Shown here one piece after another: positions 20,418-29,038 of a stretch of 64,000 bases of DNA (positions are counted from its first letter, which is position 1; the number at the start of each line of letters is the position of its first letter). The DNA is from Allobranchiibius huperziae (GTDB taxonomy: Bacteria > Actinomycetota > Actinomycetes > Actinomycetales > Dermatophilaceae): assembly GCF_013410455.1 (NCBI RefSeq), contig NZ_JACCFW010000001.1:1132929-1196928 (forward strand), read 5' to 3'. Below the pieces are notes generated by a model. It made no database searches. It was not told where the DNA came from and worked only from the letters and a program-made list of their open reading frames with translations. The translations under genes and the position numbers were made by a program.

Positions 20418-20719
20418 GCGCGGAGGACCTGGAGAAGTACGAGACGGAGCAGGAGCTCGCGCTCTACCGCGAATACCGTGACGTGGTGGGCTTGTTCAGC
20501 CATGTCGTGGAGACCGAGCGCCGGTTCTACCTGTGCAACGAGGTCGACGTCCTCGTCCGCGGTGAGGGCGCCGAGGTGTTCTTCGACGTGCGGATGAGCG
20601 ACGCCTGGGTCTGGGACGTCTACCGCCCCGCCCGGTTCGTCAAACAGGTGCGCGTCATCACCTTCAAGGACGTGAACGTGGAAGAGCTGCCGGCCCGCGA
20701 GATGGAGCTGCCCGACTGA
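20414..20719 (+). CDS. DUF2469 family protein
   Basis: 101 residues from the GTG at 20414, coupled to rnhB by a four-base overlap. The sequence [20 protein letters not shown] followed by [19 protein letters not shown] is the standard start of DUF2469, a small conserved actinobacterial protein always found beside rnhB/yraN. Function is unknown. Its final seven codons and stop belong to the first unit of a 65-bp tandem repeat that continues downstream. Confidence 0.93.
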   Translation: MSAEDLEKYETEQELALYREYRDVVGLFSHVVETERRFYLCNEVDVLVRGEGAEVFFDVRMSDAWVWDVYRPARFVKQVRVITFKDVNVEELPAREMELPD

Positions 20720-20851
20720 GCGAAGCGAGGTCGGGCAGGTTCGGCTCGCCGGAGAGCGATACCGAGATGGAGCTGCCCGACTGAGCGAAGCGAGGTCGGG
20801 CAGGTTCGGCTCGCCGGAGAGCGATACCGAGATGGAGCTGCCCGACTGAGC
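20699..20851 (+). repeat. 65-bp tandem repeat, two full copies plus 23 bases
   Basis: Copies start at 20699, 20764 and 20829. The first two are identical over the full 65 bases and the third stops matching after 23. Each begins GAGATGGAGCTGCCCGACTGA, so the last codons and stop of the DUF2469 gene are repeated twice more downstream. Inside each full copy TGCCCGAC and GTCGGGCA form an 8-bp stem whose loop contains GAGCGAAGCGAG, so the array may also act as a terminator. It lies between convergent genes. Confidence 0.9.
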
Positions 20852-20863
20852 TGCCGAACTGCG

Positions 20864-21978
20864 TCAGTGTGGGGGAAGGGCGGCCTGCAGGCGCAGCAGC
20901 CGGGTGGTCTGGGTGGCGCTGAAGTTGTCGTCGGAGATGAGCAGCACCTGCGCATCGCGACCGTGCCGCGCCTCGATCGTCATGCCCTCGTAGTTGTCCA
21001 TCAGCGGGTTGGTCTGGGGCTCCTTCGCGGTGGCCCCGAGGCTCGGGCACGCGGTCACGTTCGACACCAGTGTCTTGGGCAGCACCGCGTGCGGAGAGTT
21101 CCCGAGGTCGCCGATCGCGCTGACGTCGCGGGCGTGGCGGGTGTGCACGGCGTACAGCTCGATCGCGTTGCCGGTCGCGGGCTCGTACGCGGCCTCCATC
21201 ACCAGCAGCCCGTCGCGACCGTAGGCGGCGACCTCGGAGATCCGCATTCCCGGATCGACGTGGTAACCGAGCTGCCGCGTGAGTGCGTAGCCGTGACGGC
21301 CCTTCGTGTAGACCAGGATCCGGCGGTAACCGGCATCGCCTGTGGATGAGACGTCGCCGCTGAGGGTGCCTTCCATCGCGGCGTAGATCGTGGCCCCGTC
21401 GGGGGAGATCGACAGGCCTTCGAGGGTGGCGTTCGGCGTCGCCTCGCCGATCGGCGGCACGTGCAGGCGCGCGGGGACGGGCAATTGCGCACCTCGCGGC
21501 CCGAACGGTCGAAGACGCGGATCGACGGCTCCACCTCGGAGCTGACGAGGTAGTCGCCGTTCGGCAGCACCGCGAGCCCCTCGGCGTCGAAGTCGGCACC
21601 GGTGTACGGCGTCCCGTCGGCCTGCGTCAGGGTGAGGGTGCCGGTCACCTGGGGGTGCGCGGCATCGCGGAAGAACCACATCCGGGACGCCTGGTCACCG
21701 GAGTGGTCCTCGATCGCGGCGTACGCGTGGCGGCGGGCGTCGTACGTCAGCGCCGACAGCCCGCCCACCTCGGCGCCCAGGGTGTTCAACTTGTCGAGGG
21801 CGTCGCTGTAGCCGACCGCGCGGGCGCGCGGCGGGCAGTCGTAGACCGGCCGGTGCCCGTGGCCGTGTCGCTCCGCGCTCGCGGCCTGTGCGGTGGACGC
21901 GAGGGGGCCGGTGACGAAGGCGGCGGCCAGGGTGGCGGTGCAGATGGTGGCGGCATGAGTGATGCGACGAGCGTTCAT
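20864..21978 (-). pseudogene. Secreted phytase/esterase-like domain protein with a single-base frameshift
   Basis: The gene starts at ATG 21978 with a clear signal peptide (MNARRITHAATICTATLAAA, cleavage near AQA). The first frame reads GGLSALTYDARRHAYAAIED and FDAEGLAVLPNGDYLVSSE, typical of the esterase-like/phytase-like beta-propeller family (DUF4397-unrelated; Pfam-type phytase-like). At about 21481-21488 the frame breaks, and the rest (LHVPPIGEATPN, GLSISPDGATIYAAMEG, NYEGMTIE) continues one frame over to the stop at 20864. The interval is 1,115 bases; adding one base gives 1,116, or a 371-residue protein. So either one base is missing in the gene or in the assembly. If real, the product is truncated near residue 165. 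Confidence 0.8.
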
Positions 21979-22062
21979 CGGGGGTCCTCGCGACTCGGGA
22001 ACGGTCCGGTCCAGTCCGTCCGACGGTAGCGGCGCGACGGCATGTCGTCACGGGAGCCCGTG

Positions 22063-22102
22063 CTCGTCCACATCCCCCTCCGCTGTCGCAGCCCGTCCAC
22101 AG
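22063..22102 (+). promoter_or_regulatory. TCCACA-type paired boxes upstream of yraN-comM-dprA
   Basis: CTCGTCCACATCCCC at 22063-22077 is followed by GTCCACAG at 22095-22102. Nearly the same pair occurs at 52143-52194 and, inverted, at 29630-29658, each time in a gene-free spacer. The boxes are one mismatch from a DnaA box here. Role unknown. Confidence 0.45.
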
Positions 22103-22168
22103 CCGCGATGACGGCGGCTGCCGACCCTGGCGCTCCCACGCCAGGGTCGGTGGCGGAGGTGATGAGGG

Positions 22169-22558
22169 ATGAAGAGTTCGGGACCAGCACATCGGGTCGA
22201 TCCGCGTCATGCGCTCGGGCGCGCGGGTGAGGACTACGCCGTGGACTATCTGCGGTCGCAGGGCATGGTGGTGGTCGAGCGCAACTGGCGGTGCCGCGAA
22301 GGTGAGTTGGATGTGATCGCCTTCGACGAGGCGCACGACACTCTCGTCATCGTCGAGGTGAAGACCCGCCGCACCACGACGTTCGGATCACCGGTCGAGG
22401 CGGTCACCCGGCTGAAGGCCGCGCGACTGCGGCATCTCGCGCACGCCTGGTTGCGCGAGCACCCGGTCGGTGTGGCAGCGGTGCGCATCGACGTCGTCGG
22501 CATTCTGGTCCGGCCGCACAGTGCACCGGTCGTCGAGCACGTCCGGGACGTCTGGTGA
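22169..22558 (+). CDS. YraN/UPF0102 family putative nuclease
   Basis: 129 residues; ATG at 22169 with GGAGG nine bases upstream. The family motifs of a Holliday-junction-resolvase-like/restriction-endonuclease fold are all present: LGRAGEDYAVDYLRSQG, RNWRCREGELDVIAFD and LVIVEVKTRRT, including the E-D-ExK set expected of a PD-(D/E)xK active site. Substrate has not been firmly established for the family. Its stop overlaps the comM start (22555-22558), consistent with a DNA-processing operon with comM and dprA. Confidence 0.92.
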   Translation: MKSSGPAHRVDPRHALGRAGEDYAVDYLRSQGMVVVERNWRCREGELDVIAFDEAHDTLVIVEVKTRRTTTFGSPVEAVTRLKAARLRHLAHAWLREHPVGVAAVRIDVVGILVRPHSAPVVEHVRDVW

Positions 22559-24074
22559 GCCTCGGGCGGACCCGCAGCGTCACGCTGCGAGGGATCGACG
22601 GGACGGTGGTCGACGTGGAGGCCAACGCGTCGCAGGGCCTGCCCGCGTTCACGATCACCGGGATGCCGGACGCCGCCTGCCGGCAGTCGCCGGAGCGCAT
22701 TCGCGCGGCCTGCGGCAACAGCGAGCTGGAGCTGCCCTCGGGCCGCATCACGGTCAACCTCTCGCCGGCCGCCCTGCCGAAACACGGATCCGGCTTCGAC
22801 CTGGCGATCGCCGTGGCCGCGCTCGCGGCCACCGGCGCCGTCGACGGCGAGGTCGTGCGCGACATCGTCCACCTGGGCGAGCTCGCGCTCGACGGGTCGA
22901 TCCGCCCGGTGCACGGTGTCCTGCCCGCGGTGCTCGCCGCGGTGGCGGCAGGGGTGACGCACGTCGTCGTCCCTGCGGCGAACGCCGCGGAGGCCGCCCT
23001 CGTGCCGGGTGTGCTCGTGACGCCGATGCGCACGCTTCCGGAGCTGGTCGCCCGCTACGACCTGGTCCGGAAGCGACGCCCGCTGCCCGACCTGCCGATC
23101 CACCTGCCGGCGGCCGCGGCCGCCCGAGCGCTTCCCGACCTGTGCGACGTCTCCGGGCAGGAGGAGGCGCGGCATGCGTTGGAGGTCGCGGCCGCCGGTG
23201 GGCACCACATGGCGATGATCGGCCCGCCCGGTGCGGGTAAGACGATGATCGCCGAGCGGCTGCCGGGCATCCTGCCGCCCCTCGAGCGTGCCGAGGCTCT
23301 GGAGGTCACCGCCATCCATTCGGTGCTCGGGGCGCTCGGCGCAGAGGTGCTGATCGAGCGGGCGCCGTTCGTCGCACCGCACCACGGTGCGTCGATGGCC
23401 GCGGTGATCGGCGGCGGGAGCGGCCCGATCAGGCCGGGCGCGGTCAGCCGCGCCCACCGCGGGGTGCTCTTCCTCGACGAGTCGCCCGAGTTCCGGCGCG
23501 ACGTCCTCGACGCACTGCGGCAGCCGCTGGAAGCCGGGCGGGTGACGATCGCCCGCGCCGACCGGGTCGCCACCTACCCGGCACGGTTCCAACTCGTGCT
23601 GGCCGCGAACCCGTGCCCGTGCGGCAAGAACTTCGGCAAGGGCGGTGCGTGCAGCTGCTCGGTGCTGATGCGTCGCGGTTACCTGAACAAGCTGTCCGGT
23701 CCGTTGATGGACCGCGTCGACGTGCATCTGCAGGTCGCGCCGGTGACCCGCGCGAGCCTCGCCGGACCAGGTGGCGAGCCGAGCGCCGCCGCGTCGTACG
23801 TGCTCGCCAGCGGCAGGCACGTCGCTGGCACGGCTGCGGGTGGCTCATCAACGGAACGGCACCGGGGCCGGCGCTGCGGGGTCGTTGGCGCCTGCCGCGG
23901 GAGACCACCGCGGTGCTCGACCGCGCCCTGGAGAGCGGCACGCTGACCATGCGCGGCTACGACAGGTGCCTGCGTGTCGGGTGGACCCTGGCAGACCTGC
24001 AGGAGTCGGACGCGCCCGGCCCGGAGCATCTGCTGCGGGCCCTGGCCCTGCGCACCAGTGCGGCGGCGGCGTGA
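22555..24074 (+). pseudogene. comM: ComM/YifB-type Mg-chelatase-like AAA+ ATPase, split by a single-base frameshift
   Basis: The GTG at 22555 opens a frame with an N-terminal Lon-like fold (VDVEANASQGLPAFTITGMP), Walker A GPPGAGKTM, Walker B GVLFLDESPEF, sensor block RFQLVLAANPCPCG and a Cys-rich loop. After about codon 412 (near 23785-23793) the family pattern continues in another frame: RARQRQARRWHGCGW, WRLPRETTAVLDRALESG, then a stop at 24074. A GCCGCCGC stretch lacking one C would explain it. The span of 1,520 bases plus one gives 506 residues, the normal ComM length. Unrepaired, the product would have an aberrant tail ending at 23946. ComM is a helicase promoting branch migration in transformation in competent bacteria. 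Confidence 0.85.
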
Positions 24075-25174
24075 AGACCGCGAAGACACAGCCGGACGAC
24101 CGGGCGGCCCGGGTGGCCCTGTGCAAGGTGGGGGAGCCGATGGACCCGACGATCGCCACCCTGGTCCAGGAGAGGGGGACGGTCGGCGCCTGGCGGGCGA
24201 TCGCCACCAACGCCGACGGGGCCTACGACCGATTCGCCGCCCGCGTGTCCGACCTCGATCTGGCCCGGGTCCTGCACGCGGCCGACCGCCTCGGCATCAG
24301 GGTGCTGGTGCCCGGCGACCCGGGGTGGCCGCGCGGGCTGGATGATCTGGAGTTGGCGCCGCTGTGCCTGTGGGTGCGCGGCTGCGTCGATCTGGCCGCC
24401 GTCCTCGCGCGCAGCGTCTCGGTGGTCGGTGCGCGGCTCGCGACGGCATACGGCGAGTCGGTCGCCGGCGAGATCGCTCACGATCTGGCCGTGCGCCGCT
24501 TCGCCGTCGTGTCCGGCGGCGCGTACGGCATCGACACCGCCGCCCACCGCGGCGCACTGGCCGGTGACGGCGTGACGATCGCGGCCATGGCGGGCGGCGT
24601 GGACCGGCTCTATCCGGCCGGCAATCACGATCTCCTCGAGGAGATCGCCCGCACCGGTGCCGTGGTGTCCGAGTGCCCGCCGGGCGCGTCACCGCAGCGT
24701 CACCGCTTCCTGGCACGCAACCGCCTGATCGCGGCGATGACGCCGGGCACCGTGGTGGTCGAGGCGGGCATCCGGTCCGGCTCGCTCAACACGGCGCGGA
24801 ACGCCGAGCGGCTGCACCGGGTCGTGGCCGCGGTGCCGGGACCGGTGACCTCGACGGCGAGCGTCGGCACGAACGAACTCATCCGGCAGGGGATCGCGTC
24901 GCTGGTGACCGACGCGGCCGAGTGTGCGGAACTCTTCGGAGAGCTCGGCGCGGACCTCGCGCCACGGGTCGAGGGGGCGCCGGCGGTCGGAGACGACCTG
25001 CCCGAGGTGCCACGTCGCGTGCTGGAGGCGTTGCCGGTGCGCAGATCCTCGACGGTCGACCAGTTGACGCGATCCGCCGGGTTGTCCGTGGGTGACGTGC
25101 TCGGCGGACTGGGGGCACTGGAGATGCGCGGGCTGGCGGCGCGCTCCCCGGACGGGTGGCGACGCGCGGGCTAG
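24071..25174 (+). CDS. dprA: DNA-processing protein DprA
   Basis: 367 residues from the GTG overlapping the comM stop (24071-24074). The Rossmann-like core shows the family signature: SVVGARLATAYGESVA, VVSGGAYGIDTAAHRGAL, TIAAMAGGVDRLYPAGNHDL, ECPPGASPQRHRFLARNRLIAA and VVVEAGIRSGSLNTARNA. A C-terminal winged helix (about 300-365) follows. DprA loads RecA on incoming single-stranded DNA during natural transformation. The order yraN-comM-dprA-xerC is the standard actinobacterial arrangement. Confidence 0.95.
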   Translation: MKTAKTQPDDRAARVALCKVGEPMDPTIATLVQERGTVGAWRAIATNADGAYDRFAARVSDLDLARVLHAADRLGIRVLVPGDPGWPRGLDDLELAPLCLWVRGCVDLAAVLARSVSVVGARLATAYGESVAGEIAHDLAVRRFAVVSGGAYGIDTAAHRGALAGDGVTIAAMAGGVDRLYPAGNHDLLEEIARTGAVVSECPPGASPQRHRFLARNRLIAAMTPGTVVVEAGIRSGSLNTARNAERLHRVVAAVPGPVTSTASVGTNELIRQGIASLVTDAAECAELFGELGADLAPRVEGAPAVGDDLPEVPRRVLEALPVRRSSTVDQLTRSAGLSVGDVLGGLGALEMRGLAARSPDGWRRAG

Positions 25175-25183
25175 CGTGGCCGG

Positions 25184-26122
25184 GTGACGAGCGACGCATC
25201 GGACGTGAGCACGGCACCCAGCGAGGTGCTGGAATCCCTGCCGGCCTTCGAGCGCCACCTGCGGTTCGAGAAGGGCCGCTCGGAACACACCGTCCGCGCC
25301 TACCTGACCGATCTGCACGGCCTGGCCGACTTCCTCTCGAACGCCGGCGTCACGGCGCTCGCCGACATCGGGTTGGCGGATCTGCGGTCCTGGCTCGCCG
25401 AGCAGGACCGGGCGGGCGCGGCGCGCACGAGCATCGCCCGCCGCGCCGCCGCGGCGCGGGGCTTCTTCCGCTGGGCCCGGCGCACGGGCCGGATCGAGGT
25501 GGATCCGGCGCTGCGCCTCGTCTCACCCGCCCGCGGCCATCATCTACCGGCCGTCCTGCGTCGCCAGGAGGCGGACGAGCTCCTGACGCTGGCCGGTACG
25601 GCGGCCGATGACAGCGACCCGGTGCGGGTGCGTGACCACGCGATGCTCGAGTTGCTCTACGCCAGCGGGATCCGGGTCGGCGAGCTGGTCGGGCTCGACG
25701 TCGACGACGTCGACCTGTCGACGGGGGTGGTCCGCGTGATTGGTAAGGGAGACAAGGAGCGCACGGTCCCGTTCGGGGTGCCGGCGGCCGACGCGATGCA
25801 CCGGTGGATCTCCCACCGGCCCACGCTGGTGACCCCGGCTTCCGGGGCCGCGATGTTCCTCGGCCGCCGCGGCGGTCGGGTCGACCCGCGCACCGTGCGC
25901 ACCAGCCTCACCGCCCTGGTGCGGGAGATGCCGCAGGCCCCGGCGCTCGGACCGCACGGCCTGCGGCACAGCGCCGCCACACACCTGCTCGAAGGCGGCG
26001 CCGACCTGAGGATGGTGCAGGAGCTGCTGGGTCACGCCAGCCTGTCGACCACCCAGATCTACACCCACGTGTCCGTGGAACGGTTGCGGGCGTCGTACAC
26101 CCAGGCCCACCCGAGGGCCTGA
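25184..26122 (+). CDS. xerC: Tyrosine recombinase XerC
   Basis: 312 residues, GTG start nine bases after dprA. The N-terminal SAM-like DNA-binding domain (about 20-105) is followed by the catalytic domain with all active-site residues visible: Arg164 (SGIRVGEL), His258 and Arg261 (HGLRHSAATH), His284 (LGHASLS) and Tyr293 (QIYTHV). With XerD it resolves chromosome dimers at dif. Its place after dprA and ahead of rpsB argues for the housekeeping recombinase, not a phage integrase. Confidence 0.95.
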   Translation: MTSDASDVSTAPSEVLESLPAFERHLRFEKGRSEHTVRAYLTDLHGLADFLSNAGVTALADIGLADLRSWLAEQDRAGAARTSIARRAAAARGFFRWARRTGRIEVDPALRLVSPARGHHLPAVLRRQEADELLTLAGTAADDSDPVRVRDHAMLELLYASGIRVGELVGLDVDDVDLSTGVVRVIGKGDKERTVPFGVPAADAMHRWISHRPTLVTPASGAAMFLGRRGGRVDPRTVRTSLTALVREMPQAPALGPHGLRHSAATHLLEGGADLRMVQELLGHASLSTTQIYTHVSVERLRASYTQAHPRA

Positions 26123-26126
26123 GAGG

Positions 26127-27104
26127 TCAGTTCACGACGTACACGTAGAAGTAGACGGGACGATTGCCCGGGAACGTACGTCGTCCCTGAGCGTCCAGCA
26201 TCTCGAACTTCACGTAACAGGTCCGAGCCGTCGACGGTGCGGTCACCGCGATGGAGACGACGGCGGAGTGTCCGGGTGCGGTGGAGGGGACCACGGCGCG
26301 CTTCGGTGTCCGACAGTCCGTGGCGCCCTGGGGCGGACCCATCCGCGAGAGCGAGCGACCGGTCCACGTGACCGACCCGACGTTGTCCAGGCGCCACTCC
26401 TTGGTGAACTTCTGCCCCACCTTCACCGTTGCGCAGTCCGGATAGGAGATGTCCGCACCGAACGTCGAGGAGTCCCCGGGGGTGACCGGCGACATCGGCG
26501 ACGCTGCTGCCTTCGAGACCACGCATCCGGACGAGCTCCCGCCCGACTGGCCGGGGCCCGTCTGCCCCGCGGCCACCTGCGGAGCGGCCGTGAACGACGT
26601 TGTGGACGGGCTCGCGGAAGAGGAGCGCCTGCTCAGGGCGAGGAAGAGGCCGGCGACGGCGATCGCCGCCACCAGCACGATCGCGACGGGCACCCAGGTC
26701 GGCTCCCACCAGCGGTGGCGGGGGCGGTCCCCCGAGACCGCGGTGCCGGTCGTGTCGTCAGCCGGGGGTGCGCCCGCGGAGGCCGCAGACGTGGCGACGG
26801 GCTCGGAGGCGACGGGGGAGGTGCTCGGTGTGGCGGGCTCCGTCGACGGGTCGACCTGGCGCGCGGCCGCGTGCCAGCGTTCCTGCCACGGCGCGGGGTC
26901 GGCACCACACGCGAGAACGAACTGCTTGGTGGTGTCCCACGACGGGAATCGGTTGCCCGAGGCCGCCTCGTGCAACGTCGTATGCGAGATGCACCCGGAG
27001 GTCTCGGCCATCTTGCGGAACGAGGGACTGCCGACGGACTCCCGCAGCGCGGACAGCTCGTCGGCGAATCGTTGCACCGTCTGCTGACGGTCGTTGGTCG
27101 GCAC
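26127..27104 (-). CDS. Membrane-anchored HTH protein with an extracellular NBR1-Ig-like domain
   Basis: 325 residues from a GTG at 27104 with GAGGAG seven bases upstream; longer frames have no such site. Residues about 5-75 are an XRE-like helix-turn-helix (ELSALRESVGSPSFRKMAE, then THTTLH-like SHTTLHEAASGNRFPS). A Pro/Ser/Thr-rich linker leads to one membrane helix (VPVAIVLVAAIAVAGLFLAL, about residues 135-155), then a Ser/Gly linker and an NBR1-Ig-like beta domain (KVGQKFTKEWRLDNVGSVTWTG). Streptomyces and relatives encode similar HTH-TM-NBR1 proteins of unknown function. It is divergent from two secreted cell-wall-hydrolase-like genes, so a link with envelope sensing is plausible but unproven. 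Confidence 0.82.
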   Translation of the reverse strand: MPTNDRQQTVQRFADELSALRESVGSPSFRKMAETSGCISHTTLHEAASGNRFPSWDTTKQFVLACGADPAPWQERWHAAARQVDPSTEPATPSTSPVASEPVATSAASAGAPPADDTTGTAVSGDRPRHRWWEPTWVPVAIVLVAAIAVAGLFLALSRRSSSASPSTTSFTAAPQVAAGQTGPGQSGGSSSGCVVSKAAASPMSPVTPGDSSTFGADISYPDCATVKVGQKFTKEWRLDNVGSVTWTGRSLSRMGPPQGATDCRTPKRAVVPSTAPGHSAVVSIAVTAPSTARTCYVKFEMLDAQGRRTFPGNRPVYFYVYVVN

Positions 27105-27298
27105 GCTCGTGCTCCTCGGTCGTCGCGTCGTCCAACCGTCCCCCAACGGTTGCTCCCGCCGCAATGTAACGGCAGAACGTGTCTGTAAGACGGTGTCAGG
27201 TGTCGTCAGGTTCCGTCCACGGGTGCCGAACAGCCCGTCCTGCCTGCGAACTTCGTTGCCATGCCGCGCATCCGGCGCAGCGACGAAGGAGGCATCGC

Positions 27299-28156
27299 AT
27301 GTCCATCCGCACCAGCACCAGAACACCGCTTCGGATCCTCACGGTGGCCGGCCTGACCGCCGCCATCGGGGTCACCACAGTCGGCCACGGGATGAGCGCC
27401 GACGCGGCCACCCGATCGTTCCCGGCGAAGGTGACGCTCAACGGGCGCCAGCACATCGGGGACAGCGCCAACGCCAAGGGCGCCGTCGTCGACAAGTACA
27501 AGGCCGGCCGCCAGGTGCCCGTCACCTGTCAGGCCGCTCACAAGGGAACGCTGTGGGACAGGACGACCGACAAGCTCTGGGTGCCGGACAAGTACCTCAC
27601 CACCGGCACCGACGGCTACGTGTCCGGGATGTCCAAGTGCGCCCAGGACGACGGTTCGCTGGCGTCCAAGCGCTACGGCCGGATCGACGGCCCGCGCGGG
27701 CCGCAGGGCGGCACCCACGCACAGAAGGTCGACCGGGTCATCGCGGCCGCCACGTCCCAGACCGGCAAGGGCCTCACCTACTCCTGGGGTGCGGGCGGCA
27801 AGGGCGGCCCCGCGTACGGCGTCGGCACCTCCCCGAGCGGTTACCACGACTCGAACCGGTTCGGTTTCGACTGCTCCGGCTTCACCCTCTACGCGTTCTG
27901 GAAGGGCGCGGGCGTGGACGTCGGCTCCAACACCACGGCGCAGTACGCGCACGCGCACCGGGTCAAGCGATCCCAGATGCAGCGGGGCGACCTCGTCTTC
28001 TGGGGCAGCGGATCGAGCACCCACCACGTCGCCATCTACCTCGGCAAGGGACGGATTCTCGAGGCCGATGTGCCTCGCGACAGCCACAGCGTCCGCGAGG
28101 CCTCGCTGAGCGCACCGGGCTCGGACCTCATGCCGTACGTCGTCCGACCTGTGTGA
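27299..28156 (+). CDS. Secreted NlpC/P60 peptidase with N-terminal SH3-like domain
   Basis: 285 residues; ATG at 27299 with a full AAGGAGG site. A signal peptide ends near ADAA (about residue 36). Residues about 40-110 look like a bacterial SH3 domain (VPVTCQAAHKGTLWD, then WVPDKYLTTGTDGYV). The C-terminal NlpC/P60 domain has catalytic Cys192 (FDCSGFTLYAFW) and His243 (HHVAIYLGKGRILEA), with MQRGDLVFW between them. It probably cleaves peptide cross-links in peptidoglycan. The next gene encodes a related SH3 protein. Confidence 0.92.
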   Translation: MSIRTSTRTPLRILTVAGLTAAIGVTTVGHGMSADAATRSFPAKVTLNGRQHIGDSANAKGAVVDKYKAGRQVPVTCQAAHKGTLWDRTTDKLWVPDKYLTTGTDGYVSGMSKCAQDDGSLASKRYGRIDGPRGPQGGTHAQKVDRVIAAATSQTGKGLTYSWGAGGKGGPAYGVGTSPSGYHDSNRFGFDCSGFTLYAFWKGAGVDVGSNTTAQYAHAHRVKRSQMQRGDLVFWGSGSSTHHVAIYLGKGRILEADVPRDSHSVREASLSAPGSDLMPYVVRPV

Positions 28157-28230
28157 AACCTGAACGCGACTCGCTGCGTCACATCACAACGTCAACCCCG
28201 AGAACCCAACCGTCACGAAGGAGCACGATC

Positions 28231-29016
28231 ATGAGCACCACCATCACGAAGTACGCCACCCGAGCCGGAGCCGTCGCGGGCATCGGCGCCGCCGGCCTGC
28301 TGGCCCTCAGCGGAGCTGCCTCCGCCGCGGGTCACGCGGGGACCGTCCACACCCACGGGTCTGCGTTGACGGCACGCGCGTCGGCGTCGACCTCGGCGCG
28401 CAGCACCGGCAGCTACGCCAACGGTGCCAAGGTGACGATCTCCTGCCAGACCAACGGATCGAAGGTCACGGGGATCTACGGCACCAGCACGCTGTGGGAC
28501 AAGGTCGGCAAGGGCTATGTCTCCGACACGTACGTCAAGACCGGTAGCGACGGCCGGGTCGCGCCGCAGTGCGGCAAGACCCCCGCCCCGCCGACGTCCA
28601 CCAAGGGCTGCTCGACCAAGGGTCTCAACGACCCGCACTCGTGTGGTGCCGCGGTGGCGTGGGCCAAGGCCCACCTCGGCCGGAGCAGCTCGGACTACGC
28701 CCACCGGTGCGACCACGTCGTGGCCCTCGCCTACGGATTCGGCGCGAGCGGCTCGCAGTCCGCCAACTCGCACTGGGCGGCCATCCCGGGCAAGTACAAG
28801 CACAGCGGTGACACCACGGTCCCCGCGGGCGGCCTGGCGTTCTTCCACAGCAGCAGCTTCGGGCACGTGATGATCTCGCTCGGCGGCGGCAAGTTCGCCT
28901 CGAACGACATCCACGGCAACGGCACCTACACCACGACGACGATCGCCGAGATCAAGAGCAAGTGGGGCGAGCACTACGTCGGGTGGGCGCAGCCCTGGTT
29001 CCAGGCGAACCACTGA
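28231..29016 (+). CDS. Secreted SH3-domain protein with a divergent NlpC/P60-like domain
   Basis: 261 residues; ATG at 28231 with AAGGAG upstream. The signal peptide ends near ASAAG. An SH3-like segment (VTISCQTNGSKV, then TLWDKVGKGYVSDTYVKTG) parallels the upstream protein. The C-terminal half has Cys160 (HRCDHVVALAYGFG) and His212 (FGHVMISLGGGKFASND), which could be a catalytic pair, but the usual DCSG motif is absent. It may be a cysteine peptidase or amidase of an NlpC/CHAP-like subgroup, or a wall-binding protein that has lost activity. Gene order and shared SH3 pattern suggest duplication with divergence. Confidence 0.8.
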   Translation: MSTTITKYATRAGAVAGIGAAGLLALSGAASAAGHAGTVHTHGSALTARASASTSARSTGSYANGAKVTISCQTNGSKVTGIYGTSTLWDKVGKGYVSDTYVKTGSDGRVAPQCGKTPAPPTSTKGCSTKGLNDPHSCGAAVAWAKAHLGRSSSDYAHRCDHVVALAYGFGASGSQSANSHWAAIPGKYKHSGDTTVPAGGLAFFHSSSFGHVMISLGGGKFASNDIHGNGTYTTTTIAEIKSKWGEHYVGWAQPWFQANH

Positions 29017-29038
29017 CAGATCGAACGGCAGCAGCGGG

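Noticed and set aside
20699-20851. CRISPR array
   Set aside because: The units are directly abutting and identical with no spacers, and there are too few copies; no cas genes are present.
23785-23793. Programmed ribosomal frameshift in comM
   Set aside because: No slippery heptamer or downstream structure is evident, and the family is not known to use frameshifting; a lost base is simpler.
25184-26122. Tyrosine recombinase as a phage or island integrase
   Set aside because: Its position after dprA and its full XerC pattern indicate the chromosomal dimer-resolution enzyme; no attachment site or island genes follow.
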